This document shows positions 22,970 through 35,300 of a stretch of 64,000 nt of DNA, one piece after another. Numbering within the stretch: position 1 is the stretch's first letter; every line of letters begins with the position of its first letter. The notes beneath the pieces are model-generated. The model was not told the DNA's origin. It saw only the letters and a program-made list of their open reading frames with translations, and made no database searches. Source of the DNA: Heterostelium album PN500 (Eukaryota; Evosea; Eumycetozoa; Acytosteliales; Acytosteliaceae); contig NW_008805072.1 of assembly GCF_000004825.1 (NCBI RefSeq), positions 1,246,435 to 1,310,434 of the forward strand, in the 5' to 3' direction. The translations under genes and the position numbers were made by a program.

Positions 22970-23880
22970 ATGGATTTACAATTTATATTGACACCTCTTT
23001 TAAAGAGTTCAATCGATAGAATTGTAATGAATGTACATAAATTAAAGATCGATAAAGAAACAAAAGATCTAATAGATAGATATTCAAATTCGACTATTGA
23101 CAAATCAAAATATATACCTTATTCTCTCATAAAAAAGATTTCTGAATTTTTAAAAGAGATCTATTTAGAAGAAGAACAACAAACATCGAATAATAACACT
23201 GTACAAACAACCAATGAACAAGATAAACAATCGAATAATAGTAATAATATAGAAGTACCATGTTTTCTACAAGATATATTAAAAGGATCAACAGTTTATA
23301 TAGAACCAAAACCAGTTGAAATCGAAGTAAGTTAAACTCTCTATTCTCAATATTGTATTCTTCTTTATCACCTGATATTGATATGAAATGATAAACTTTT
23401 AAGGACCCCGAAAAGATAGCGAAAAGACAATATTTACAAGGTTTATACAATGAGCAAAGATATAAAAAGATGGTCAAGAACGTCGCTGGCGAGAGAGAGG
23501 ATGCTATGGAACTTGGATCGATTTCATCACAGGCATCGATCGGTCTGAATATTTTGGCTACATTTTTCACACTTTTGGCATGTGGACTGTTCCTCGGTGG
23601 AAAGATGTGGGATAGCTACGTACTAGGTTTGGCATTGGGTCTGGCATTCGGTATCATCGGTGTCGCCGCTGAGGTGTGGCTCTTTGTCATCAAGAGCTCT
23701 CAAGTACAGTTTGAAAAGGACAAGTTGAGGGTAACAGAGGAGCGAATCGGAGATATCAAGCTCAAGCGAAGAATAAGAGAAATCAAAAAAGGTATTAGCA
23801 TTGTAGATCAAAACAATCAGAAAACTCTCACGATAGTCGATGAAACAGAACAAACTGCTGTTGTTCAAGAGAATCAGTAA
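22970..23880 (+). CDS. V-ATPase assembly factor, Vma12/TMEM199 family
   Basis: ER factor that helps assemble the V-ATPase Vo sector. Two exons, 22970-23326 and 23404-23880, joined in phase 0, encode 277 residues. The family pattern is visible. A conserved FLQDILKGSTVYIEPKP stretch precedes PEKIAKRQYLQGLYNEQRYKKMVKNV in exon 2 (LxxLLxGS-x-Y and E..YK.M..NV). Two membrane helices follow (about 166-190 and 193-216), then a charged cytosolic tail. Yeast Vma12p and human TMEM199 share this order. A Gln/Asn-rich insert sits at residues about 68-92. Confidence 0.85.
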
Positions 23881-24693
23881 GGTAGTACGTTCAATCATCA
23901 AAGATTAAATAAATAAAAACATAACATTATTTTTTTTTTGTTTTTTAAATATGTTTAGTTGAATCATATAATATATATGGTACGATGATTAACATTGTTT
24001 AATTTCCAATGGAAAATTATTAATATCAATATGAAACACTTGATCTGAGCAAAGGTGAGATAACAAACATTGTTTTGAATATTTGATAATGCAAAAGTCA
24101 TTTCACCATCATCAAAATTAGAGTGTGAGTTTTAACCACAAGTTGTGGTGTTGATCCTCTATTATAACAAAATTTAGTGTTTTAATATGTTTGATTTTGG
24201 TGGTTATTTATTCCATGCATATATATATATATGATATAATTATTGTTGGGGGAACATTATTTTAACAACTTTAACATCAAAAACAACTAAAATTGATTGA
24301 TTTGAAATAAAAAAAAAAAAAAAAAAAAAGATAAATAAATGTATTATTGTTTGTTTTTAATTTTGTATTAAAACACAAAAATAAATTTAAAAGTTTTTTT
24401 ACAATTAAATATATATTTTATAATACAAGTTTCAAGTTCTATCTATTTAAAGATAAATAAGAAGTTTGAAAATAAATATTTCTAATCATTAAAATATTTT
24501 TATTAAATTTATAAATATATAAGACTCATTCATTCATACTTTCAAATAATCGCACAATCATTTTTAAATTCTCCCCCTTTTTTAATATAAAATCATTGAA
24601 CAAATTACTATTAGTATTATATAATTATATTTTAATTGTTTTACTAGTATAATTTATATATATTTTTGTCCAATTAATTGGACTTTTTTAAAG
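23881..24693. other. Intergenic, no gene seen
   Basis: AT-rich spacer with a 20-base oligo-A tract (about 24310-24329) and low-complexity A/T. It presumably holds the promoter of the TIG-domain gene. No ORF or structured RNA recognised. Confidence 0.55.
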
Positions 24694-26954
24694 ATGCCAA
24701 CCAAACAATGTATTATTTGCTATAGTTTTGTATTACTTTTAATATTTTATCAAGATACTGTTAATTGTTTGTATTTTTTTTTCAAAGAAAGAAAGAAAGA
24801 AATTTCAAAATAATTAATTAAAAATGAATTTCGAAATATAGGCGATGTATTACCAGAAATTTCAAGTATAACATATGATCTTCACAAGTATTATGTTACA
24901 GGAGATATGGAGAATAATGTAAATTATCTGTTGAAGTTTACGGATGCAGATCAAAAACCTGTCTATAGTGTATCGTCAACTGCACAAAACAAGACAACTG
25001 TTGCAAATATTGATCAAAATACTGTGAATAGTTTTAAGGTTCAATATTGTAGTACAGATAATCCTGATTTGTGTTCACCTTTAAAGGATATTAATCCTTT
25101 TTGCGTCGATGGAGACATTATTAAGATCCCTACTCAATATGATATTCCAGTTCCAGTGACTGGTAGATTTTTTAAATACATTCAAAGAAATACACCAACT
25201 TTCAATGTCGATGCAAAGTTTAACACTATCAACGATACTTTTGCCTACTTTTCAATATCCAAAAGTTTTTTCTATCAATATATTTCCAATACAAACACAG
25301 AGACAACTTTGACTTTTGATTTATTAAAAGCCTATCCTCAAATTCAATGGATTGGTATGTATTTAATTTCTTGGAAGTATCTAAAATTAGTTTTTATTAA
25401 TTAAATAATTTAGATCCAAGTATCAGTTCTGTAACTAAGAATGGTGGAGTTTTAACGATCAATGGTGACAACTTTGGATATGATGCAAACAATATAACAA
25501 TTCAGTATGATGGTACACCATACCCTATTGATAGAGTCTATACAGACAATTCCATCTTGATGGCCACTATTCCAAACTCATTAAATAATATTAAAAACAT
25601 TTATATACAATCATATAATAGAGCATCTAAAACATTTGATTATAGATATGGTAATTATTTAAATTTTGATATCTGTCTTATTTTTTATTAATCATATACT
25701 ATTAATTATAGTAAGAAATGTTGCAATTTCAGTAAAACCTTATTCCACTTTTGGTGGTTTCGTTTTTACCTTGATTGGTTTCAATTCAAAAGAAATAAGT
25801 GAAATTCGTATGAACGATCAAATCTGTACTATTCAAAGTGTAGTTAATTATAATTCTTTAATTTGCGGAATATCTTCTCTAAGTGATACTGGAAACACTT
25901 ACTTTCCAAATTTATTTTTAAAAGATGGAACTAAAGTTATCGGCAACATCCAAACCTTAAGCCATACACCAACGGTTCAATATATCAGTCCTCTAGACAC
26001 TAAGGAAGTTCAATTTATCATTTCAGACCTACCTATCAATACTACATCACAACTTTCTCTATCCATTGGAAACTCAACTTGTGTCATTAATAATAATAAT
26101 TTTAATCAAGGATCAAATAGATTTACTTGTAATAGAGATCTTACTTCTTCAAGTCTAACTATTGTTATTCAAATTGGAAGTGTTATTTTGAATCTAAACA
26201 GTAAGTAATAGTAATTTATGTAGAATATATATCTATCTACTAATCTTTAAATTTAAAAAAGATGTTGTTATTATATATAAAGTTCAATATTTTAATCAGG
26301 CAGTTGATATATTCGGTTTGAATCTAATAGAACCCAAATCACTAAATTTGTTTGGAGGTTTCTATGAAACCAAATACTTTGGAAATAATAATTCTATTAT
26401 TGTTTTTCAATGTTATAAAATAGATAAAACAGTGAACTATACATATACCCTTGATTTCCCAGGTTCTATTCAAACTCACCAAGGAAATTTAATATTTTTC
26501 AATCAATCAATTATTTCTACTGGTGGAGGTACTACTATTGGAAGTACTACCGGTGGTACTACTGGTGGAGGTGGTACAACTGAAGGTACAAGCAGAGGTA
26601 CAAGTGGTGGTCCATTTATACCTGGTTATCCTAAACCCAATGATGGTAAATATATCAAACAAGGACATTGTACAAATTAACATATTTATTAACAAAACAA
26701 ATCTTTTTATACTTTTGTTAAATTTTTCTACAGATCTAAAGAAAATTATTATTATAATTGCTCCAATTGCTTTTGTTGTAATATGTGGTCTGATAGTAGC
26801 AATTATCGTTATTTACAAGAAGAAACAATCAAATTTGAAGAGAAATTATGCTTCTGAAGAAAATAATTTGGATTCAAGCACCAATCCTCAACAAAAGACT
26901 AAACTTACTCTTGAGAATATGAGTAAAGATACTGATGATTATGACCATTTCTAA
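24694..26954 (+). CDS. Type I membrane protein with TIG/IPT domains (Tgr-like)
   Basis: The six exons are 24694-24766, 24842-25354, 25414-25650, 25712-26200, 26262-26645 and 26734-26954, all joined in phase 1, giving 638 residues. Exon 1 encodes a hydrophobic signal peptide (CYSFVLLLIFYQDTVNC). Exon 3 is a typical TIG/IPT fold: DPSISSVTKNGGVLTINGDNFG. Exon 4 resembles a second (YSTFGGFVFTLIGFNS). A Gly/Thr/Ser-rich stalk (26511-26645) precedes one membrane helix (IIIIIAPIAFVVICGLIVAI) and a 50-residue cytoplasmic tail. Constant phase-1 introns between extracellular modules favour shuffling. The architecture resembles dictyostelid Tgr proteins, which act in cell adhesion and kin recognition, but it is shorter; the role is inferred. 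Exon 1 uses a GTTTGT donor, the least certain junction. Confidence 0.72.
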
Positions 26955-27297
26955 TTTATATTTAAATAAATTTATATTTATCTAATTTAAAACTAAACTT
27001 TATATTTTAGAATATTTGTGAATTTATTTACACCTCTTTCATGCGAATATTCTTTAAAACTATTGATAATATCAATCATAATAAACACATGATACAGATA
27101 TTTATATTAATAATCAAATTTCTTTTAATTAAAAACTTTTTGATTTAAAATTATTTTGATATTTGAAAGATTCATTCTCTACATGTATGAATCAGTTGAA
27201 ACTTTATTTATTGTCTACATTTGGTTATTAGTGTGTGATGTTTTAAAAGTGTTGTGTTCGTTGAAAGGTGGGAATATAATAACTTTAGATTGATTGT
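26955..27297. other. Convergent intergenic spacer
   Basis: The 3' flanks of the TIG-domain and LITAF-domain genes. AT-rich; nothing else seen. Confidence 0.6.
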
Positions 27298-27909
27298 CTA
27301 TTTTCCGCTCAATCTGTCGAATCTGTGGAACTTGGTCTTGCAGTTTGGACAGCTGTGCTCGACGTCCTTCATTGAGTCGACACCGAATGGAATCAAACAA
27401 CAACCCAACCAGCAACCACAGAGAATGAGAATGACACAGACCAACCAGACCATACCACCGACGACATAGTCAGTTCTGGTGGTGACTCTGTTGTTACAGT
27501 GACCACAGGTGACATCAACTGGGATCTCACGGAATTGGACGGCGGCTTGAGTGACGACGACGGTGGTGGCTGGTGCGGCCATGTAGGTTTGTGGTGGGGC
27601 ACCGGCTGGTGGTGGATAAGCACCTTGTGGTGGTGGAGCGTAGTATTGTTGTTGTGGTGGGTATCCTTGTGGTGGTGGAGCGTATCCTTGAGGTGGTGGA
27701 GCGTAACCTTGTGGTGGTGGAGCGTATCCTTGTGGTGGAGCGCTGTACTCAGTTCCTTGTGGTGGTGGAGCGTAACCTTGTGGTGGTGGAGCGTAGTATT
27801 GTTGTTGTGGTGGTTGTTGTTGTGGTGGAGCACCTGATGGTGGACCAGTTGGAGCTGGCGATTGTGATGGTGATCCTGATGGTGGTTGTTGTGATTGTTC
27901 TTGAGTCAT
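27298..27909 (-). CDS. LITAF-domain protein with Pro/Gln/Tyr-rich repeats
   Basis: An intronless 203-residue ORF. The first about 115 residues are Pro/Gln/Tyr/Gly-rich with near-tandem YAPPPQG units. The C-terminus is a LITAF (SIMPLE-like) domain. It has a first zinc knuckle CGHC, a membrane-embedding hydrophobic segment (MVWLVCVILILCGCWLGCCLIP) and a second knuckle HSCPNCKTKFHRFD. LITAF proteins are monotopic on the cytosolic face of endosomes and lysosomes and act in membrane trafficking. The ATG at 27909 opens directly onto the Gln/Pro-rich region. Confidence 0.88.
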   Translation of the reverse strand: MTQEQSQQPPSGSPSQSPAPTGPPSGAPPQQQPPQQQYYAPPPQGYAPPPQGTEYSAPPQGYAPPPQGYAPPPQGYAPPPQGYPPQQQYYAPPPQGAYPPPAGAPPQTYMAAPATTVVVTQAAVQFREIPVDVTCGHCNNRVTTRTDYVVGGMVWLVCVILILCGCWLGCCLIPFGVDSMKDVEHSCPNCKTKFHRFDRLSGK

Positions 27910-29080
27910 CTTTAATAACTAAATTGTGTTTTTAATAAATAAATAAATGTTGTAATAATAATAATAAATTAAGTAATATTATAATATAGATAATAAACAA
28001 AAAACAAATAAACAAATAATGTTAGGTTATATTCTTTAAAAATAGAATTGGCAAAAAAATAATAAATCAAAAAAAAAAAAAAATGAAATTTTTAACAAAA
28101 ACAGTTGAGCAAAATGATTTTTGGCGATGACAAATAGTTGGTCAGTTGTGTGCAAGATTTATTTAAATCTAATGACAAAAAAAAAAAACAAATAAACTTT
28201 TTTGTAAATAAACAGGTGGTGATGGCTGATAAAAAAAAAATTGTGAAATAAATGTATGTAATGGCGGTTTTTTGCACTTTCTATGACAAAATTGTTGTTG
28301 AAATGAGGGAGCAGATCGTTGGATATTTATATTTTTAATCGTATCAAACCCTCATCAAAAAAAAAAAAAAAAAAAATCAAAAAATCAAATTAAACAAAAA
28401 TAAAATACAAGAATTTTTTTCTATACCTTGAAATAGCAATCACTCCCATTAGTTTTTCTTTTCTTAAAAATCTGAGGAACTCAAGAGTCTCTGGTGTAAA
28501 AATAAATAAAATAAATTAAAAAAACTCAAGATTTGTAAATTGTGGTTACAAATTATAATCTCCATGGTGTTTTAATCCCCCATTCACTACACGCTGATTT
28601 GTATGTTTTGAAAAACCTGAGAATCAAGAAATGTTTTGATCTGATCGCCACCTAAGTTTGCTTGTCAAGTAATTATTGCGCCTCATTATCCAAATTTGGT
28701 TTGTAATTACAATTAATTTTTTATTTAAAATAGAGAAATATATATATTAAATTAAACATTTACATATGTTATAAACTTTAAAAAAAAAAAAGAGAGAGAA
28801 ATAATTTAAAGTTAATTTTTTTCTCTTTTCTTTTCTTTTCTTTTTCTTTTTTTTCTTTTTTTCTTTTTTGATTTTGTTTTGTTTTGTTTTGTTTTAACAA
28901 TAATAAAAAGTTATACTATTATGAAAGATGATGGGTGATAGATGAAGATAATCTAGAGATAAAGATAATTAATAGTTGTTGAAAGAATAGTTGTGTTGTT
29001 GTTGTTGTTGTTGTTGTTTATCGTTGAGTTATTTTGATTGTTGGTTGATTGTTTTGGTTGATTGGAATCAGGAAACATCA
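27910..29080. other. Intergenic, no gene seen
   Basis: About 1.2 kb of AT-rich DNA between the start of the LITAF gene and the end of cdk5. It has long oligo-A tracts (28071-28083, 28358-28376), a CTTTT-type pyrimidine run (28820-28870) and a (TTG)n run (28993-29017). A less AT-rich patch at 28560-28690 shows no ORF or known RNA. Confidence 0.55.
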
Positions 29081-30186
29081 TTATGATGTGGACTGTGCAA
29101 TCTCTAAACCATCAAAGTATGGATGTTTCAAAGCTTGGGTGGCAGTGATTCTCTGAGCTGGATCGTATTGAAGCATCTTTTGAAGTAGATTCAAACCTTT
29201 GTCGTCGAGTCCATGAACGATCGATGACAATGGATGTGGTGGATGTACAGGAAAGTCGGGCTTGTATTCAGGCAGTTCAGTGATTGTTGGCCAGATCTCC
29301 TCATTGGGAGTACCTAAAATCTTAAATATTCTAAAAAGCTGGTCGCTTGTCCCTGAACCAGGGAACAATGGACGACCAGACGCCATCTCTGCGAAAATAC
29401 ATCCAGCTGACCAAATATCGATCGGTGTTGAATACTTTCTCGAACCCATCAGCACATCTGGAGCTCTGTACCAAAGTGTAACCACCTCATGTGAATAGGT
29501 ACGCACTGGAATACCAAATGCTCTAGCCAAACCAAAATCTGCCAATTTCAATTCACCTTTCTACACAACACACACATTTATTATTATAATAAAAGTAAGT
29601 AAACTGTTCTTCTTCCCTCTACTCCTTATCTATCCAAACAACAATCTCAAATGATACATACTCTATTGATTAAAAGATTTTGTGGTTTGAGATCTCTGTG
29701 TAACACTCTGTGATCATGACAAAAAGCGACACCTCTCAACAATTGATACATAAATGATTTAATGGTTGGCTTGGCGATTTCACCTCCGCACTCATCGAGG
29801 TACTTTTTCAAATCTTGATCCAAGTATTCAAATACCAATGTTAACTTTCTCTCTGTATGAATTACATCATATAATCTTTAAATTAGATATGAAATAGTAT
29901 GTATGTATGTTTGTATTTAAATTAATCAATGTTTTGTTAGTGATCTCTTTTTTACTTGTATAATTAATGATGATGATGATGATGATACCTACCTAACAAT
30001 GTTTGGATGTTTCAATTCTTTCAATAGTGAAATCTCTCTGATTGCAGTACATGGTACACCTTCATCTTCAGAGTCCAAACGAATTCGCTTCAATGCAACA
30101 ATCTCTGTTGTATCACGATTCTTTGCCTTGTAAACGATACCATAAGTACCTTCACCCAACTTTTCTATCTTTGCGTATTTCTCCAT
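29081..30186 (-). CDS. cdk5: Cyclin-dependent kinase 5 (Crp/Cdk5)
   Basis: A proline-directed Ser/Thr kinase of 295 residues in three exons: 30186-29993, 29875-29662 and 29560-29081. All kinase motifs are intact: GEGTYG (with Thr14/Tyr15 equivalents), ALKRI (Lys), a PCTAIRE cyclin-binding helix, [18 protein letters not shown] (DFG), and [14 protein letters not shown], with Ser in the T-loop position as in Cdk5. The sequence agrees very closely with the D. discoideum Crp/Cdk5 kinase as I remember it. The first intron splits the Arg codon of NIVR. Confidence 0.93.
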
Positions 30187-31394
30187 TAGTTAGCTCTACT
30201 CTTGTTTATTCTCGAAATATATATTTATATTATGTTAATTGATCAATTGATTGCTACTGCCACTATTACTTTATGACAATTTATTGATAGATCTGCTGCT
30301 TTTCAAATCGTTGTTGTTGTTGTTCTTGTTATTGTTGTTCTTGTTATTCTTCTGTTGTTAGTTGTTTTGTTTGTTTGTTTTTAAATAAATAAACGATATA
30401 AATATACAAGATATATAGTTTTTGAAAAAAATTTTGAAAGTGATTTAGTTTAAAGGTAAGATGATGAAATTATATTTAATGATGATGAAAATTAAAAAAA
30501 AAAAAAAAAACAAAAAACAAAATATAAAAAAAGTGTAAAGTTTAATTAAAGTTTATGAAGTTTTTTGTTTAATTAGTATTGTGTAGATATAAAATATATA
30601 AAGATAAATTTCTTTTAATTTAATTAATTGTTTGTTTTTCTATTCTTTAGAATATCAATATATTGGTTATCTAATCAATGATTTTTGATTTGGGTACAAA
30701 CAAGAGTAAAAAAAATAAATAAAAAATACACACAATAAATAAAAAAACAAAAATAATAATTGAAAAAAAAAAATAATTCAAACTGTTCGATTGAAATAAA
30801 AAGAACCAAATTTGGTAAAATAATGGATCAATATACTGTTGTACATTGACAAAGACATTGTTATTTTAATTTTATTTTATTTTATTTTTTTATTCTCACC
30901 ACCATTTTGTTTGTTTTTTTTGATTGTTTGATTGTACAAACATACAAACATTTTGAATATGACATTTCTCTGTTTTGATTGAATCTGATATTTATTGTAT
31001 TGTATTGTTTTTTGTGTATCACAACAATGTCAATCAATAATAATAATAATCGTCAGATGAAAACATTATCTTTCATATACACATAAACAATAGAAGTAAA
31101 TTTAATTTTATTTATTTTTATTATTAATCAAATTGAATTGAATTTATATAAATAAATAAAGATCATTTATTTGATCAAATATTTTTTATTAAGTGATTTT
31201 TTTATTATTATAAACATTGATAGTTGAATTAATTCAATTCAATTTATCTGTATTTTAAAAATTAATTTTAAATTACATTATCTTATTTTTTGATTTTCTA
31301 TGATTACACTAAGCTTGATCATTGGCTTTTTTTTGATGTTCTATTTTATACAACTATCATTACTATATTATATCTATCTAGTCTAATACAATTA
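30187..31394. other. Intergenic, no gene seen
   Basis: About 1.2 kb of AT-rich, low-complexity DNA forming the cdk5 promoter side and the 3' flank of the small gene beyond. It carries (TTG)n runs near 30313-30345, oligo-A tracts and TTTTATTTTA repeats (30863-30890). No ORF or RNA recognised. Confidence 0.55.
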
Positions 31395-32125
31395 TTATAT
31401 CTTTGTACTACTCAGAAGATGCAATAGCTCAGCACAAATTGCCTTTACTTTATCGTCTGCCTGTTGAAAATTGAAATCTTTGCCAGTATCAAAGTCCATA
31501 TTTGTAAAAAATGCTAATATCTGTTGTTTCAAAAAAAAAAGAGTAGAGTGTTGTTTAGTTCGTTAGAATTACATTGTATTCGTTGCTGTTGTTAGTTTCA
31601 TAATAATTGAACTTACTGAATCACGAACTACATAAAACGAAAACATATGATTATCACCACGAATATGAATGTGTTGTACTTCATCTTGATACTGCAAAGT
31701 TGCACCTAAAATGTAAAACAACAACAACAACAATAAGTAATTAGTTTTTGCTATATTATAATTGATGTTATTTAGTAGATAGATAGATAGATTACCAAAT
31801 GTAATTGCATATGTCTTTAATTGGTGTATGGTCATCGATAGATCTTTCTCTTTATCTTTTTCTTTCTGTGTTTGTGTGCCTGACGTTTCAACTCTAATAA
31901 AGTAGTGCAAAGGTGAGTGTGTGTTAGCAAAAACAATAGGTGCCAATGATAACCAAGAGTTATCCTAAAATAGAATTGATATGCATACATAATTTCACCG
32001 TTCTTATCCATAATAATACAATTGGTAGTGGTTGGGAATAGCTGTTGTATATCCTTAAGTTTACTTTGAACTTGCTTCAATAGTTTCGGTGCAATTACAG
32101 CATTGCTTCTACTACAATTGGTCAT
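31395..32125 (-). CDS. Conserved-looking small protein, not recognised; frame problem at first junction
   Basis: Not assigned to a family with confidence. Exon 1 starts at 32125 and codes SKLKDIQQLFPTTTN, then CIIMDKNGEIMYAYQ. Later exons are 31964-31796 (DNSWLSLAPIVFANTHSPLHY), 31705-31617 (GATLQYQDEVQHIHIRGDN) and 31520-31395 (ILAFFTNMDFDTGKDF to the stop). Junctions 2/3 and 3/4 are clean. Between exon 1 and exon 2 the frames do not match. The only GT-AG pair would be a 24-nt intron in the wrong phase, and one extra base near 31965 would join the frames directly. The CIIMDKNGEI strand-turn and later amphipathic strands suggest a roadblock/longin-type fold, but that is a guess. About 180 residues if joined. 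Confidence 0.5.
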
Positions 32126-32306
32126 TCTCTATATTTAATCTATTATCTAATTTTATATTATATATTATTTAAATACTTTCGAAAAATATCATTGGTGTTG
32201 TTTTTTTAAAACAACAGTTTGTTATTTTTTTTAAAAATTTTTTTGTTTTTAAAAACAACACTCCTATTACTAATAATAATAACAATAGTAATAATAATTG
32301 ATTTAG

Positions 32307-35300
32307 ATGTATAGTAATCAATTTAGTAATTTTAAATATAAATCAGAGATTGTGAATGATAGGGAAGTAATATCTATTGATAGTTCGAGTAGTGACAATG
32401 GGAGTGATTTATTTGAAGATATAGTTGATCTTGAGAGTAGAAATGATGGTCTGAACAAAAGTGTTGTTGGAAATCAGGAGAACAAGATTTTACAACAATA
32501 CTCTTATAGTGGTGTCAATTGTAGTAACAAAAAGAATAATAATAATAACAATGATGGTTATCATAGAAAGCTTCTACCGATATCACAATCGAATATAAAT
32601 AGATATGTTACAACAACCACTACCACAACAACTACTACAACTATGTATAACAAGAGTTTTGAAAACGATGATACTGAGTTCAACTTTGATTTCGATGATG
32701 ATCTATTTATTAACAATAGTAATAATAGTAAAAATAATAATAATATTATTATAAATGAATCATCAAACTCTTCTTTTACATTCTCACAGCTATCGAATGA
32801 ATCTTTTCAAAACAAAAAAATAACAAGTATTAGTGATCAGAATAGCAGTAGTAATGATATGAATGTGAATGGTGACGATTATTTTGATTTTCAATTTGAT
32901 GATGGTGATGGTGGTGACGATCTGAGTTTATCAAATAGTGTCCTTACATCCCAAAAAGGTAATTATTTATTATAAAAAAATAGAAATAGAATAAATTATC
33001 TAAATCAAAATCCATAAAATAGATACCAATACAAACAAATCTATAGTTAAAAGAAATATGGTAAGATTATTTGATTTATCTAAATATTAATTTTAAGTAC
33101 TTAATAAAAATTAAAAGAGTGAGCTCGATTCATTTATTGGATCAATTTCCAGTGATTTTACCTACCAAGAGGAGTTTAAACAAAAAGATATAAATCATAA
33201 AGAAATCAATCCAAAACACCAATTCTATAATAATATTCATATCAGTATCTACAAAGAGTTGATCAAAGTCCACAGATCACTTTTAGTATTATCACATTGT
33301 ATTTCATATCTCCCAGTTTTATTACTCTATATTATCAACAAGACATACACAAACAATGCAGGTAGCAACAAGATACTATGGATCTCCAAATCCTTGAAAG
33401 ACAAATCACAGATCGAGTCGATTCTCTATAAAGAAGGTTTGCTCTCACAATTCCAATGCATTTCAAGTACAACCAGTCAAGAAATCAAAGCAGATTCATC
33501 AATCATCTATATGAGCAGATCAACCATAAAGAAATTTGTTGATGATTATAGGTATGTTTTTTTTTTATTGCTTATCTAAAATATTTATTTTATTTACTAA
33601 CAAACATTGTTTAGAATCTTTATAAAAGATTACAAGTTTATTATATATGAAATGGTTGGAGATAACATAGAGAATGAAAGACAAGATTATCAAAGAATCA
33701 TTGGAGACTACAACAGTTCTTTGTTAATGGTATCCGACCAGCATTCAAAAGACTATTCTCAATTCTTTAAATATTTCAGAGTAGAGGCAGGTAGAAGTGT
33801 TATAGTGATACACTATTCATTGGAACTAACCTTTAAATCTCCACATTAAATAGTTTATCTTTAGCCAATATGAAAGTGAACAGATATTATCGAATTTCAA
33901 GACACTGCTGTCAATTGAATTAAATAGTATGTGGAGTTGTATTGTTATCAATTATATAGGATATGACTAACAATTTTAATAGTACCTATTAAGAGACTGC
34001 TTACAGATATTTCCAAAGTTATCGTTGAAAAATCATATCGTTTAAATTCAAAGAAACTCTTTACATCACCTCTATCACACTCATCATTACCACTAAGGTA
34101 ATTAATTAAATATATATACATGTAATCAATGTAATGCAAACACTAATATATTTTAAATTTAAACAGAAAGTTACCCTATTCACAAACTGACGGTACATCT
34201 GATTCAGAAATTAAAGAAGTCCAGTTCTTGAATAGCTTGTTGGTTAGGCTCATCAATCAAGGAATATATTTAACTCAATTATACATTAATTCTCAAAAAT
34301 ACTATCGATTATCAAGTAAGTTAGTTTGATAAATAAAAACATTATATTTGATTTATTTAAACTTAACATATAAACTCTTTTCTAGAGGAAACAGAGACTA
34401 TTTTAGAATCAATTAGTTTATATAGTTCAGAGATTGAAGCTGGTATATTGAATGACCATCCAAAGTTTGAGTGCCTAAGACAATTTATACAAAGCCAATT
34501 GCAAAGATACATTGATGACCCATCTACATTCCTAAAAGTAAAGTATTTCATTAGACTCTACAAAAATCATCAATTAGCTAACTGGGTTATCTTTAGATAC
34601 TTGTAATTGTTAAAGATATTATGTCAGCTAAGCACTTGGATGTTATTTTAGGAAGAATAGATGGTTTAAAGATGTATACAGTTGAAAACAATACAACACT
34701 ATCGTATGTATTCTTGTGCTTAATGTATTCACAGAACACAATTAACATATTAGTATTAGTGATGATGTTAAATTCAATCGATCAAACTGTATTATATGGG
34801 CAATGGATGAACCGTTTGAGTTGAATATCAATTGGATTCTTTTTTCAGTGATAATAGAATTTGATTTGTTTTCTGATGAGCAAAATCAATATCTATCGAC
34901 CAATTGTATTTTTAATCATGCTAAGTACCTATATATATATCATAGTATCATGATCATTCTTTAATCATAATATTGATTTTTAATTATTATTATTATTTTA
35001 GATTATATAAACTCTGTGTTACTTCAAAATCAGTTCCCGTTCTATTTGGAGAAGAAAGATCGTTCATAGATACACATAAGCAGTTGAGATGTTTAGAGTT
35101 TGGAAGTGGAGAGCATTTACAGCAGTTATATCAACCAATTAATTTGAAGAGACTGACTGCCAACGGTAGAATCGATAGTTTAAAGAAGCAACAAGTTACC
35201 AACAATATCAATATCTATGAATCGGACGCCAGTGAATACGATATGCCATTCCTGCAACTATCGCACCACATTACAATCATAGCTGGTGAACTACTTCTTG

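Noticed and set aside
27393-27935. Several overlapping open frames rich in His/Leu/Val/Trp
   Set aside because: They are shadows of the repetitive Pro/Gln/Tyr region of the LITAF-domain gene in other frames.
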